A stretch of 64,000 nt of DNA from Viscum album. Lineage: Eukaryota; Streptophyta; Magnoliopsida; Santalales; Viscaceae. The translations under genes were made by a program, and so were the position numbers. This document shows positions 28,205 to 41,775 of the stretch, piece after piece. The notes beneath the pieces are model-generated. The model was not told the DNA's origin, ran no database searches, and saw only the letters and a program-made list of their open reading frames with translations. The DNA is taken from the NCBI GenBank assembly GCA_963277665.1, contig OY728142.1, positions 9,500,001 to 9,564,000 of the forward strand, given 5' to 3'. Numbering within the stretch: the stretch's first letter is position 1; each line of letters starts with the position of its first letter.

Positions 28205-31100
28205 TTGAAAACCCCAACACTAGTAACCTGAAGACTGTGGTTACTTCATTACATTGTAAATTCATACATCGAATCACATCCCAAAGGACCAAAATGTTTA
28301 GTAGTTTTTTAAAATAAGATTCATACGTGGAACACTAATTACATTGGTAATTAAAAATATAACAGAATAAAAGAAATTATATTTAATCATTCGTATAATT
28401 ATAATATTTCATATTATGATCTTTGGGTAAAATAAAACACATAAAATGGGGGTCTAAGATGCTATATAAGAGTTACATATAGATGAAACTATCTTGGATT
28501 AATAATGAATAATAAATATAGAAAATTAAAATAATTGAAACAACACATCATTTAATCAATAAATTTTGAAAAATCTAAACCCATTGATCATATCATAGTG
28601 AATATATAATGGATGAAAATAAAAAAAGTATTAATTAATGTGATTCTTAATTACTGGAAGTTGTTATTCTCAATAAAATAATACATTTACCATCAAGACT
28701 TGTTATCATCTCATGACATCACTAATGAATCGAGGTTGTTTTCTATATCCATTCCCCACATAATCCTACATGTCAAAATCAATCATAATTCATCAAAATG
28801 GTATATTTAATTCAATAATAAATAATCCTTGAAATCGTGTATCCTTATTTAGTAAAATATATGCATTAACAGTATTTCCTCAGTAGTTCAAATAACTATC
28901 AAAGTGGAAGCTATTTATAAAAAATGTATATGGTTTAGCTAAAAATCAAAATAACAAATTATGTGAATCAGCTATAAATCAAAATAAAACAATATTAAAT
29001 TAAATATAAGATAACAAAAACTCATTTCAAACATAATCTTATCATGATATAATCGATTAAGTAGAAGTTTAACCCTAATGAATGGATATTATGTTATGAA
29101 ATCCATTACTGCTTCATAATCAATATAATTGTATCCTTGTAAAATAATAAAATTTAATAAAACATAAAATATCATTGGAATAAATAAACTAATGTTATAA
29201 TATGTAAAAGTTTTATTATATACACCTTGAAAAATATATAAGTTGTGACTAAATCAATTGACCCACCTAAAAAAAGTGACATGAAAACCTGTTACTTTAT
29301 GTTTTGTTTTGGTAAAATTTACCTTAACATCCTATGTTATAAAATTAATCAACTTTATTACTAATACCATAACCATATAAATACTTATTATATCATATAT
29401 GATACTTTTATAACATATTATTACCCTTCTATTAATAATATCCTAATATTTTCATTTTTTGGGTAATAGCTATTTTAATTTTAGAGTATGTATCAACTAA
29501 TTATGTGTTTGTTTTTCTACCATATATAATGATATAATAATATATATAATATAAAACATGATATATATATATCATATATATTCAAAATATATGTGTTAAT
29601 AGAAATCCATATTATTTAGTGATAGAAAATGCAATACACTGTTCATGAAGATGGTATGCCATACGTACGCATGAATTTTGTTTATGTTTTCCAATAATAT
29701 TGAAATAAAGAATGTAAATGTATAATATGTATATTATAATTTCACTATAATTTCTATTTTCACACTATTTATTACACAAAATTTTATAAAAATACAAAAA
29801 GAAATATATATTTGAAAAACAATTCTTTTATTACATCCCTAAATGGTAAACATCATCTAAACAAATTCCTAGATGACATTAATTATCATTAATTATATAT
29901 ATTTTAATAATTGAATTAGATTTATTTGAATTTTAAATTTATTGAATAATTTATGCATCATCATTTTTTAATTAATTTAGGGAAATATTTCATTAGAAAA
30001 AAAATAAATTTTCCTGATGAATATAAATATTCTATATTTCAAATTATTATTTATAACCGAATATATCATATTGATAAAATTATATTATAAATATTACACT
30101 CATTAAAAACAATATTGTGATAATTTTGATTTTTCATTGAATAAAATATTCTAAAGGTTACAATCTCATCAAAATAGACATATAGGTTCATATAACCAAA
30201 CATTGAATTCTTAGGGAAGAAAAAAACTCAACAAATAAAATTGAATCATGTTTTAGGGTCATTTTATAGTTTTTACCATTTATTTTATGCCCTTAATTAT
30301 GTTATTTACCCTTTATCATGTTTAAATAAATTATTAACATTACTGTTCCTATTTTCCATAAATAAATGCAAACAATTTACTAAATTTTGAAATCATAAAT
30401 AAAAATATGGCATCCATTTCTCAAAATTAAAAATAAATAATTTGATATAATTAATTTTAAATTATGAAAAATATTCGAAGAGAAATCACATATTAAAAAG
30501 TGGAAATTTCCAAAAGTAGAAGATGTTTTTATATCAAAATTTAATATAAAATAGATTAAAATTGACTTAATTGGGTTAATAGATATATAATTGATCTAAT
30601 TTTACTTTAAAAAAATTTAAAATTTAAAATTACATTATAAATATTGTATATGAGAACTCAATTTTCAATTAAAATGTATTATTTTTCATTATACATCAAA
30701 AACTAAAACATATAAGAAAAATACAAAAATTAAAGTAAAGTAAATTTTGATATTATTATTCAAAAAATGAAGTTTTTTATTTCAACTAAAATTTATTAAA
30801 GTGTCAAAAACTATTTTTAAAACTTGTGCTCTATTAAAAAGAGACAAATATGCCTCTATAAAAATATATATTTAATGCATAAAAGATGATGTATTATTAT
30901 ATTATGTCTATAATAATTGAAAAATGTAAAAACATTTTAATGTATATATAATTTATAAATTTAATTCTTTGGTTTATATTATTTAATCCTACCAATATAC
31001 CTACTAGTTTATAATAATATTTTGATGTTTGTTTAATCTAGGTTTTGTTTGAAACATATGCTATCGAAGATTTTAAATTTAAAAGGAGGAATTGCATAAA
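28205..31100 (-). repeat. LTR-F with a ~1 kb internal deletion
   Basis: It begins near 'ttgaaaaccccaacactag', which aligns with TGTAACACCCCGACCCTAG of the young LTR. Only about 30 bp separate it from the end of LTR-E. It contains the first GC island (CGTACGTACGCATGA-like, about 29640..29675) but not the following ones, so the segment with islands 2-4 and the promoter is gone. It ends about 31100, before internal region Z. Confidence 0.55.
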
Positions 31101-33613
31101 ATATTTTTCTTCTAAATTATACCCCCATAATTAAATTTCATCACCATAATTTTAAATATAAAATATGAAAATGAATGTTTCGTATTGGAATATTTCTTTC
31201 TGGGAATCCCACATCATAAATAGGGTTAATAAAATATCATATTAATAAGATTGAAAGGTGAATGAAAAAGATCACTTGAAAATTAGGATTTCAAATGAGA
31301 TACCATTACTGAAATGTGAAATAAATAAAATAGAATATAAAGGTAACTATCCAGTTCTAATGGAGAGTGATTGAAAACATGGTCATTAAAAATTTATCAA
31401 TCATAAAAGTTAAATTTGATATGGGTTAAAAGACCGTTGATTTCTTGTTAAGAAAAGTTAATCGGAAACATTTTTGTTACAAAATATTATTCCATGTTAT
31501 GAGGAATTATTTTAATATATAGATAAGTACAATATAAAATAACTTAAATTAATTATTTCCATGTTATAAGAAAAATTTCATCCTTTTGTTGTGTCTAAAA
31601 CAATTTTCACTTCATCTCTTAGAACAGGTTGTATCATTTGGTGAAGTTTTTCATTAATCCCTATAACCTCATCCGAATATCAACATAAAACATTAAGGAT
31701 ACCTTTTCTAAATGATTATGATCCAACAATTTTGAAATACGGTCTATTAATTTCTAAAATCAACTTATCATCGGTATTCAATAAACAAGAAGTATCTATT
31801 TAATCATCATATTCCTAAAATATGAACACATTCATCATGTATTCTATTGAAACATGTTGATAACATGAATTTCATGAAAATAATATCTAAATAACGTATG
31901 ATTAATTATTAAATAAATAAAATATATATTATTATTATATATATTCCTTAAGTCAAAATATTATGTAAACCAAATTAACAAGAGTATAAAAAACTTTTTC
32001 TACAAACCAATAATCTGTTACATATTAGTCAGTACTATCCAATAGTTTATCCAAATCAAACATATATCTATCCCAACACAATTATCAAAACATTAGGACC
32101 ATATTATGGTTTATGTATCCATTATTCATTTACTTTAAATGAATTAAAACTTTATACTAAATCACTTTTCTTGGTACCATTCAACACATGTTTATAATCC
32201 TTAATGAAAAAGTTATATAGTAAAATAATTATCTATTTAATTTTTCTAATAACAAATACTTCAATGATGAAATACCCAAATAAAATAATTTTAACTCAAA
32301 AAACAATAATATTAGTTATTTATCTTCATTTTTGGTAATATCATAAGCTTGACCACAATCTATTAGTTTCTTTTTAGTTTTATTCATTAGATTCTTGAGG
32401 AATTAATTTGTGTAGTTGCCCATGTATATCTAGTTCAATCCATTTACATTAAAATATTCTTCCATTCCCATTAAATCAAAAGGCCAGTGGAAATTGTCCC
32501 CACATTTGTAACAAAATATCATTCCCCTTAGTTAATCACCATGGAGTTTCCTTCCACAAATATAACATGTGTGAAAAATTCATCTTTCTCTTCAATATTT
32601 TATCCATCTTGTACACTATCATTATATAATTCTCTTTATTTTCAATAATTTCATAATAATTATTGAATTATTTTCTGCCATTATAGAAAAGAAGCATATA
32701 TATTTTTATGAAGGTGATGTATCAGAGGCTATTTCCCTTTGGATGAATGGCCATAATACATCAAAGAAAAGATTAATCATTCTCTTTGTGTAATATATAT
32801 TGTCTGCATCGTTTTTTATAATCCTGTTAAATCAGATTCATACTTAGGAACACTATCATTATTATTTTGTTTCAAAATAAATAATTTTCTCCCTATATCA
32901 TATCATAGTTTACAAGGTAAATATTTTTCAAGTAAAAGTACCTTTAAAACCTTTCATTCCATGTTTTATATTTCCTCAACCACAATAGTTTTTTGAATCA
33001 TTGAAAACAATTGATCTACATCTCCATAAAGATGATAAGATTTCATGAAAACATTCTCCATTTCATTACATCACAAAGAGAGAAATTTCCTCTCTAAAGA
33101 AATTATAAATTTATCAACTAGAATGGATTTATAGTCCTATTTAATGATATGGGATGTTATAACATGAAGGGGTCTACAATTATCACATTGTATCTCCAAT
33201 CATGCTACAGCATATGGGAATGGTTATAACTCATAATTTGTGTTAGTTCTCCCAATAAGGTTGTAATTTGTTATTCTCTATATACATTTCCATCTCTAGA
33301 AACATTTCTAGTTCTAACATCACCACCATTATCTTTCATGGGAGAAAATCCCTACATGGATTATGTGTATTCATATGTTTCACATTACTTACAGAATGAT
33401 TTATTCCTAAATAGTGTAATATACTAGATTAGATCAAAATATTATGACAGATAGTGCATAAAATAAAAACTAATTAAAGTAAACTATTCTATAAATCATA
33501 TTTTTGGATTCTTTGTGACTATTTAAAAATTATTTAATATGGTTTAATTCAATAATCAATGTTTTCCAAAATCTAGTTCGAAATTTTTATACTAAATCTT
33601 ATATCATACAAAC
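31101..33613 (-). mobile_element. Internal region Z: gag-like remnant, no pol
   Basis: The left part resembles the internal regions at 1..1083 and 18.8 kb ('ataacctcatccgaatatcaa' against 'aataacctcatgaaaagatcaa'). The stretch 32700..33120 resembles the gag stretches of the other internals, and 33300..33600 resembles the leader. The PBS before 33614 is badly decayed. No reading frame or pol motif is visible. Confidence 0.55.
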
Positions 33614-33727
33614 TATTAAAACCCAAAATCCAATAACTCAGATTCAGTGGTTTATTTATTACATTGGAATTATGTAAGAGGAGTCAGATCCTAAAGGACC
33701 AAATATTATAGTATTTTTTGGAGATAA

Positions 33728-33750
33728 ACACACACACACACACATATATA
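33728..33750. repeat. (CA)n/(TA)n microsatellite
   Basis: A run of alternating A and C (33728..33744) continues into a short TA run inside LTR-G. Confidence 0.9.
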
Positions 33751-35150
33751 TTTATAAAATAGTTATTACATTGGTAATTAAACATAGACAATAAATTAGG
33801 AAATTAAATTTCATACTTCACTTCATTCAACCATTTCATATTTAGATCCTCTAAAATGGAGAAGAAAAAAAATTGGTACAAATATGTTCAGTAAGAGTTA
33901 CATAGAATGCAAGCTATCTTGAACTATAATGAATAATCAATATTCTAAGTTAAAATAATTTAACTCACAATCCATTTTATAAATAACATTTTAATAATTT
34001 GAATCCATAGATAATATCATATTGAGAATAGCATAGAAAAAAATAATTGAAATATAAATATACGAGATACATAATTATTCGACATCATGTTTCCCAAGCA
34101 CATAATACCATTACCATTATGACAATTCACAATACGGATTAATCATTATAGGTACAATCCCAAACAATTTGGCCAACTTTGTCTTCTCATGAGACTACTG
34201 ATGCATCGAGGTGATTTTCTATATATGTTCCTCAACCATTATTACATGTCCAAAATATTCCTTATATATCAAAATGATCTATTTTATTCATTAATCAATT
34301 TAATTATCAAAAAATATATGTATTGAGTAAAAGATACAGATTTATCATTATTTCACCAATAATTTAAATAACATTCAATGTAGAAAGAATATATGAAAAT
34401 AGTATAAGTATTAATAACTAATAAAATTAATCTATAGTGTTTATCAACTCTAAATCCACGTAAAAAATTGGAAATAAAACATAATCTTAGCATGAAATAA
34501 TCAATGAAGTAAAAGTTTATCAAGTTAATGGAAAATGATTAAAGAAATCCATAACCACATTATAATTAGTGAAAAGTTATTCCCCAAAATATAATAAAAT
34601 TTTAAAAAAACAAATAAATTTTATTATAATAATAAAATCATGATATAACATGTAAATAGTGATGTATACAGACAAAAAATGAAATAAGTGGTGGATAAAT
34701 CATACATCCCACAAGAAAAAAAAGTAAATTGCTTCCTTTTGCTTCATTTTAGTGAAATGCTCATTAACATCATGTATAATAGTATTAATCAAATTTTTGA
34801 CTTATAAAAATTTCATAATAATTTTTTTGATATCATATATGATCCGTTTATAACATTTTATTACCCGTTTGTTAATAATCTCTTAATATTTTAATTATTA
34901 TGGTTAATAACTACATTGTTTATTGAGTATGATTTGATATGTTATTTTACTACTCATAATTATAATATAAATTAATAATATACATAATATAAACCCTAAT
35001 TTTAATATCATATATATTCATAATATATTTGTTTAGTGTAATCCATAATATTTAATGATGTAAAATTTAATACAATCTTCATGGAGATGGTAGGCCACAC
35101 GTACACATGAATGTTGTTGTCATTTTTATAACATATTGAAAGTGAGAAAA

Positions 35151-35152
<2 letters not shown>

Positions 35153-35185
<33 letters not shown>
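35153..35185. repeat. (AT)n microsatellite
   Basis: An uninterrupted AT dinucleotide run inside LTR-G, just after the first GC island. Confidence 0.9.
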
Positions 35186-35190
<5 letters not shown>

Positions 35191-37638
35191 TCATGTATCA
35201 TTCTTATGTCATATATTCCACTTAATTTTATTAAACCCATCTTTAATGCATTCTATGTAAAGCATGAATAAATCACATCCCTTTGGGGGGGCGGTAGTCC
35301 ACAAATCCAAGAATGATGTTATTGTATTCCCAAAAAATGGAAACATAATGATATGTGTTATATAATAATTACATAAGCATAAAGAAAATATAAATTTCAT
35401 ATATATCATATATAAACTATAAATCCATCATTATTCCAAACGTTGAATTATGGTATTGGAAGAATGAACGACATTGGTTTGCGAGGTGGTTGTTCCTCGT
35501 GCACACAAACGATGATTGTGTATCCCATTTGATGAAAAAAGTGTCAATTTTAAGTCATATCTTTGACATAAAAACATTTTAGTAGATTTTATAAATTTAT
35601 TTAATTATATAATTCAGATAGAAATGCAATTTAATGAGTTGATAATGAAATAAAATCATAGTGCGCGTTGAATAATATTACCTCTAATTTGGGTGAGTCC
35701 TCTTTTTATGCACCAAATAAATTACATGGTTTTCATTCATCCCCAAGTGATGCTTATATGATCAGGGTAGGGTTGTTGGTAGACTGTTTGGTTAGGATTC
35801 AGATGATCTAAAAGGCGAATTTGTGTGTGAAAAAGTGAGGGAAGAGGTTCCCTTTTATAATTAATGTGAGGGGAACTTTTAGAAAGTGTCAAAATATTAA
35901 ATTAATATAAATTAAAATCCAATTTCATGTGGATAAAAAAAATTTCTTAATAATATATTTTTATTATTGGTTTAAATCTATTCATTTAATAATTTTTAAA
36001 CAATTATAGGCAACATTATTACCCTTATCTTTTGGTTTTAACCATTATTTAATCCATTTAACTCTTACCATGACAACATGGATTTTACTCTTTAAGGGTT
36101 AATATAGTATCTATTAAATTCCAAAAAACCAATAAAAGTATTATTGATGTTATTTTTAACATTATAAAAATAAAATGATCAAATCTTTTATTTTTTAAAT
36201 TATTTATCATTTAATTAAATGTTATTTTTTAAAAAAATACCATTAATGTGAATTTTGGCATGATTCATTAATTTGAAATTAACAATAATATAATATATCT
36301 TTAAATAACTCTTTTAATACATCGTTAATATGTAAAGGTAATCTATAAAATTTACTGATTCTGTTAATTATCTCTAGTTATATTTATTTTAAAAAAATTA
36401 TTACCATTTATTTTATTTCTATATTAATTTAATAATTATTTCATCATCATTGTTTCATTATTTATGTTAATTATTTCATCACTAAAAATTAAAAATAAAT
36501 TACCATGATGATGAAAAACTATTAATATTTCAATGAAATATTCATATTCAGATATATATTCTGAAACCCCCTTTAACTAGAAATATTACAATAATTAAAA
36601 AAAGTGTTTCAAGTTTGACTATTCTTTGAATAAATTTTTTTAATGGTTATAATCGCATAAAAATGTCCATATATAGTAATATAACAAAGGAAATTATTTT
36701 TATTAATGAAAAAAACTTATACATTATAATTTTATCAAGTTTTTGGTTCATTTTTTAGTCCTTATCATTTAATGTTTACCCGTAATTACATGATTTTCAC
36801 TTTATTTTGGTCACAATAGTCACTAGGTTTACTATTCATGCTGTCAAAAAAATAAAAGAGAAGCATTTAATAAATTTATAACTCTTAAATAAAAATAGAA
36901 AATTCATTTTTCTAAATTACAAACACAATAGTGGCTAAAAATAATTTAAAATCAATCCTTTATATGGGTCGAGAATGCAGGTTTCAAAAACTGAAAATGT
37001 TCTAATGTTTGAAATGTTTTTATATCCAAATTTAGTATGAAAAATATTAAAATGATATTAATTGTCTTATTAGATGTATTATTGTTCTAATATTACGTTA
37101 AAAAATAATAAAATATAATTATAAATTATAAATAATTTATATGAAAAGTCATTTTTCATTTAAAATATTGTTTTTTTATTATTCATAAAAAAATAAAACA
37201 AATTAGAAAAATACTAAATATCATAAAATTAAATATGGATATTTAGATTTCTAAGGTCTATTTTATTTGGCCAAATATAATTTATAAGAGTTTAATAATT
37301 TTTTTAAAAACAATTTTCCCTTTAAAATACGACAAATCTATATGTGGAAAAATAAAAAATTTATGTTTAAATTTCTATTTACTTTTATATTATTCCTAAA
37401 AAATCTATTAAACAAATTTAAAAACTTTTTATTTAATGTATAAAGTATAATATTATCATTTGGTTACTAATATTGTTTCCGTAATATTTAATTACTACAT
37501 TATAATAGTATCTCATTGTTTTTTAAGATGCTTGTTCTGTAGAAAGAAAGTTATCAAAGCGATTAAATTAAAAAATATACATCTATCGAAGAGATTAAAT
37601 TAAAAAAGAGAAATTAGATAATATATTCGGGTGTTAGA

Positions 37639-38759
37639 AACAATCAAATAAAATTTTATTATTTTAATATATTTCAATTTTAAAATAAAATCACATAAAA
37701 CATATTACATTATATTTTGTTCAAAATACAATAATATCGCTCATGTGTAGAGCAGACTACTGCCTCGTGAAGTGATGCAATTTATTTTTCACTTTCAATT
37801 TACATATAAAGTAATAATGATAAATTTAATTAATATATATAATATATATGATATTATATAATTTATTATAAATTTGTATATCATAAACTCTCTTACCCTC
37901 TCACCTGCTGGAGGAATGAAATCGTTGCTTGTGCGTAATTATGACCTACGATCTCAATATTGTGAATTAACTCATTTTCCATACCAAAATTCAAAAACCG
38001 TTCTATTAAAAAATCTAATTAGCAAATATTAAATTTATAATATTAATATTATTCTTTATATTACTTATTTATATCATATTTAAACTAACTATACCTTTTA
38101 TGACAAAAAATGCATGAGAAAACAAGGAAACTAACAAACAGAGAAATGAAAATAATTAAATATTATTTACAAATAGGTGGTAATAACTTATTATAGAATC
38201 ATACATAATTTTATAAATATGTGTTGGGATATTTTATAAATAAATAAAATTCATAAAATAATTATAAATGATGTTATATCACATTCAACTAAAGGAAAAA
38301 GTGACGTAAGGGAATTTATCTCAATTTCCCTTCATTGGGGAATATTTTATTATTATACACAAAATTTCTTTTATATGGTGTGAATAATTCCCATTTGACA
38401 TGTAATTTCATAATTTGGAATTAATTTTCGGTATTTTATGTCTTAAGTTGAATTATTTCATCCAAGGGTATTTCAAATGAAAATTTCCATGTGGTAAATA
38501 ATTTGATAACTTAATTTCTTATCATTTAGTTATATTACTTTTCCATAGTCTTTGAAATTCTAGAATTATGTGTGTAAAATATTTTTACAATATTACATTG
38601 TATTTCAAGTTATTTTTTGTGTAATTATATTTAATACACATAATTTATTCATATATTCATTCCCCCTTATTCATTTATGATTTTTTATGTTATTTCTTCT
38701 CTATTTCCATTTTATTTATACATAATTGTTAAAATTCACATATTCACTTTTATATGGTG
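37639..38759 (+). repeat. Inverted LTR fragment
   Basis: Read on the opposite strand, this stretch matches the middle of LTR-D. 'gctcatgtgtagagcagac' (37740) is the reverse complement of the third GC island, and 'gcttgtgcgtaattatgacc' (37932) that of the first island. 'ctcaatttcccttcattggg' (38319) is the reverse complement of the LTR stretch near 26070. It is the only copy in the window with sense on the plus strand. The compositional change at 38760 marks its right edge. Confidence 0.65.
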
Positions 38760-40021
38760 TGTAACATTCATCACAAGAACCAACTAAACCAATACTCTAA
38801 TGTAGTTTTCTACAAGGCCTCAAGAATGCCTCCCTATACACTAGAGGCTACCGACTAGCAGTGAGGGAATAGGGTGTGATATTGGATAGACTATGCCCTC
38901 ATACCATAGTATGAAAAATAGTAAATAACTAAGTATCATACACAGCAAAAAGTAAACAGAGTGTAGAAGAAATAAACAACTGAAACAGAACAAGATATAA
39001 TAGTACAATGCTATAAAATCTCTAATAGCTATGTAATATAATACAACACTCTTAACCAACTTGGATTACCATACAGATACAAGTAAAAGAGAAGATGAAA
39101 GTAAAAGTATAGGGATTAACTACTAACTCTGATACATCCCAATTAACTGATCTCCAGACACTGTCGAACTACACCATCACGACTAGTAGAACCACTTGAG
39201 CTTCTCTGATTGATCATGCAACACTAGGTCTCAGCCCCATCAACAATGAAACTCATGATTAACCTGAAAAGTAGACATAATACTTACACGTACACTAAGG
39301 TGCACATGGAGGGGTCAGAAACAATCTCAGTAGGTAGCCTCGACAGGCAACCTATAATCGTGCTGCTAAATGTGTATCTAATATAAAAATACTCATCCTA
39401 TTTGGATGTCAAAAAAATATGTTTGTCAAACATGAAACCACAGTCCATTTTTTGGGTCTGTAATCCCTCTCAACTGGGAATGTTCCACCATTGATGTCCA
39501 TATCTATATAAATATAAATGTGTAGTCTCATTCTTATACACATATACATAAATATGAAAATACATTGGTATGTGTATCAAAAAAATGACACCACTACACC
39601 AGTTGATCCTTAGGTCTATAATCCCTATCTCATGGACATCATGTGACAGGCCATTGAGCTGGATGACGTGCCACTCAATTCATTTATCACTTAGTCATAC
39701 TTTGGGTCTGTTATCCCATAGACATGTACCTTCTTTAGCCAACATCAGAATTAAATCTCTAAGAAATATATTTCACTAAATGGGGATGCTCTTCCTACAC
39801 CTGGGTTCACACGTACTCACCTCAAATCACTGAACATGAATTTCGTAAACCTATGTTCAATCTAGTATGAAATGATAACATATAACGATGTTCAATATTG
39901 TGAAGAAATATTTCATTAAAAACATCCATACATCTAGTGAGATTCCATGCTACACCCTAATAATCTCATAACAGATATAGAATAATGTAATCATACAGAT
40001 AATATAACATATAGCCTATGA

Positions 40022-40440
40022 TCCCATCCATGGAATTCTTACATGGGAATAAAAATATCACTCAAAGTGAAGGAGTCATAAAATCATTAAGCTCGTACAT
40101 GGAATCCCTCAACCGAGTACAAGCATCACTCAAGGTATATAAGTTTTTCACCCATTGAGCTTTTTCATGGCTTCCTTCAACTGGATATATGTATCACTCA
40201 GGGTATAAACAAATCCATCCAATGAACCTGTTTTTGGAATCCTTCAGTTGGATCCATGATTCAGTTAGGGTTTAATTTCATTGAGAATCCCACTAATCAT
40301 GTCCAAGTCAATTCTACAATGTTAATCAATGTTTGACTCACGGTACATAAATTAATTCCCTAATGAGCCCGTATAATCCATTCATACAAGGGGAATCCAT
40401 GTATCACACTAGACATACAGTTAAACCCATATGGATTGAT
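40022..40440. repeat. ~68-bp minisatellite in tandem unit 1
   Basis: The phrase 'catggaatccttcaactgga' recurs, with 'tgtatcactcagggtat' and 'ccattgagc' in the same order. Repeat anchors fall at about 40032, 40101, 40169 and 40236 (spacing 67-69 bp), with two more degenerate copies up to 40440. Confidence 0.75.
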
Positions 40441-41529
40441 AGTCGAGTCGCATGTAACATCTATGGACATCCTAACAAAATATTTATCACAATATATATA
40501 TATATTTGGATCAATATCCATGTTCCAGGTAGTACCTCTAGGTATACATGTCAAATACCAAAAATATCATGGCAGAGATATCGGATACCAGGAGACCATG
40601 TCTAGAATCCCAAAAAGAAAAATTAATCCTAGGAAGAACATCTAGGAATCCCAATAGAAAGGATGACACCTCGTGTTAGGCTCTCTAGCCACCAACTGGA
40701 AAGAACCTCTCGTTAACATCACTGCATCTGAAATAAACAAGTGAAATATAAAAAAAGAGCAAGGGTGGGATGAACACCCAACCCAACACTACAGTCATAG
40801 ACCCATGGGCTTACTAGTTCAGAATGGGTTCTTGGTGACACATTAACACCATATCTACCCAGAATGAACATACGACTTAGGGTAGGCTAAACCACGGGCA
40901 CCCAATGCATCCCTCAAGTCTCACATTGAGGAGGAATCCTACTCGTGATCCTCCAGGTAAAAATTAGTGAAGGTTTCCCCCACGAGATCCTTAGAAAATC
41001 ATAAGGCAGGAATCATACATGGTATCCTCTAACAAATAACAATATAGGAATCCATTAATAGGGACCCCCTCAAAGTAAAATAGGTGAGAGATTCTACAAG
41101 GGATTCACTAGGCCAGCACAAAAGCAAAGGCATCCCTTAGGGGATCCATGAAAGAATCTGGTCTCACAATGTTGTAGGCCATAAGGTCAGATATCATATT
41201 GAGATTGTCCTAAAAAGCATGGTTCATGAGAGATATATCATATTGTATCTTAGATCAAATTTATCAACTACATTTGTCCGAACACCCAACATATCATCCA
41301 CGTCAAGTCTCACTCTCAGGTGATAACTGAACTCGATAAAAAAAGGAAGAACCTATATGTTTATATAGAAACCACCAAAAAAATTAAATGCCCTCAAAAT
41401 TTAAATAGGATTCCACCACATCGATATACTTGGAAAACACTCTGAATGGACTACTCACACGCACAATTCTGACATCCAGGGAATAAAATGCCCCAAACCC
41501 CAAAGCGGAAAATTGTACATCTCTTCTAA

Positions 41530-41775
41530 TTCAAAGTACATGGCATATTAATTAGAGTACATGCTGTGTAATCTTATCTTCCTCGTGGATAATTAAATAT
41601 ACATGGCCAGAAAACATGGGGTCTGCCAATGTAAATGTACATGATGTTTATATCAAAGTACATGGCGTGTACTGTTTAAAAACGAAAACCAATGTTCTTT
41701 CTCACATGGTTGGTCAAAAGACCATGCCACCACATGGCATGTACTTAGAGTACATAGATTGTACTTTTGAAAACT
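41530..41775. repeat. Cluster of GTACATG-type short palindromic repeats, unit 1
   Basis: Several copies of a half-palindrome (AGTACATGG...GTACT) occur within 250 bp, at about 41535, 41555, 41636, 41656 and 41735. The same cluster exists in unit 2. Confidence 0.65.

Larger units (their letters stand above)
33614..37638 (-). repeat. LTR-G (4025 bp)
   Basis: It starts 'tattaaaacccaaaatccaa', aligning with the young LTR start, and ends 'ttcgggtgttaga'. Sense-strand signals are a TATA box at 35853..35859 and a GAG/GTAATA donor-like site with its GT at 35680..35681. GC islands lie near 35075, 35275 and 35475. Simple repeats have grown inside it at 33728 and 35153. Near the right end a short direct duplication is visible ('gcgattaaattaaaaaa' / 'gagattaaattaaaaaa', 37560..37610). 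Confidence 0.7.
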
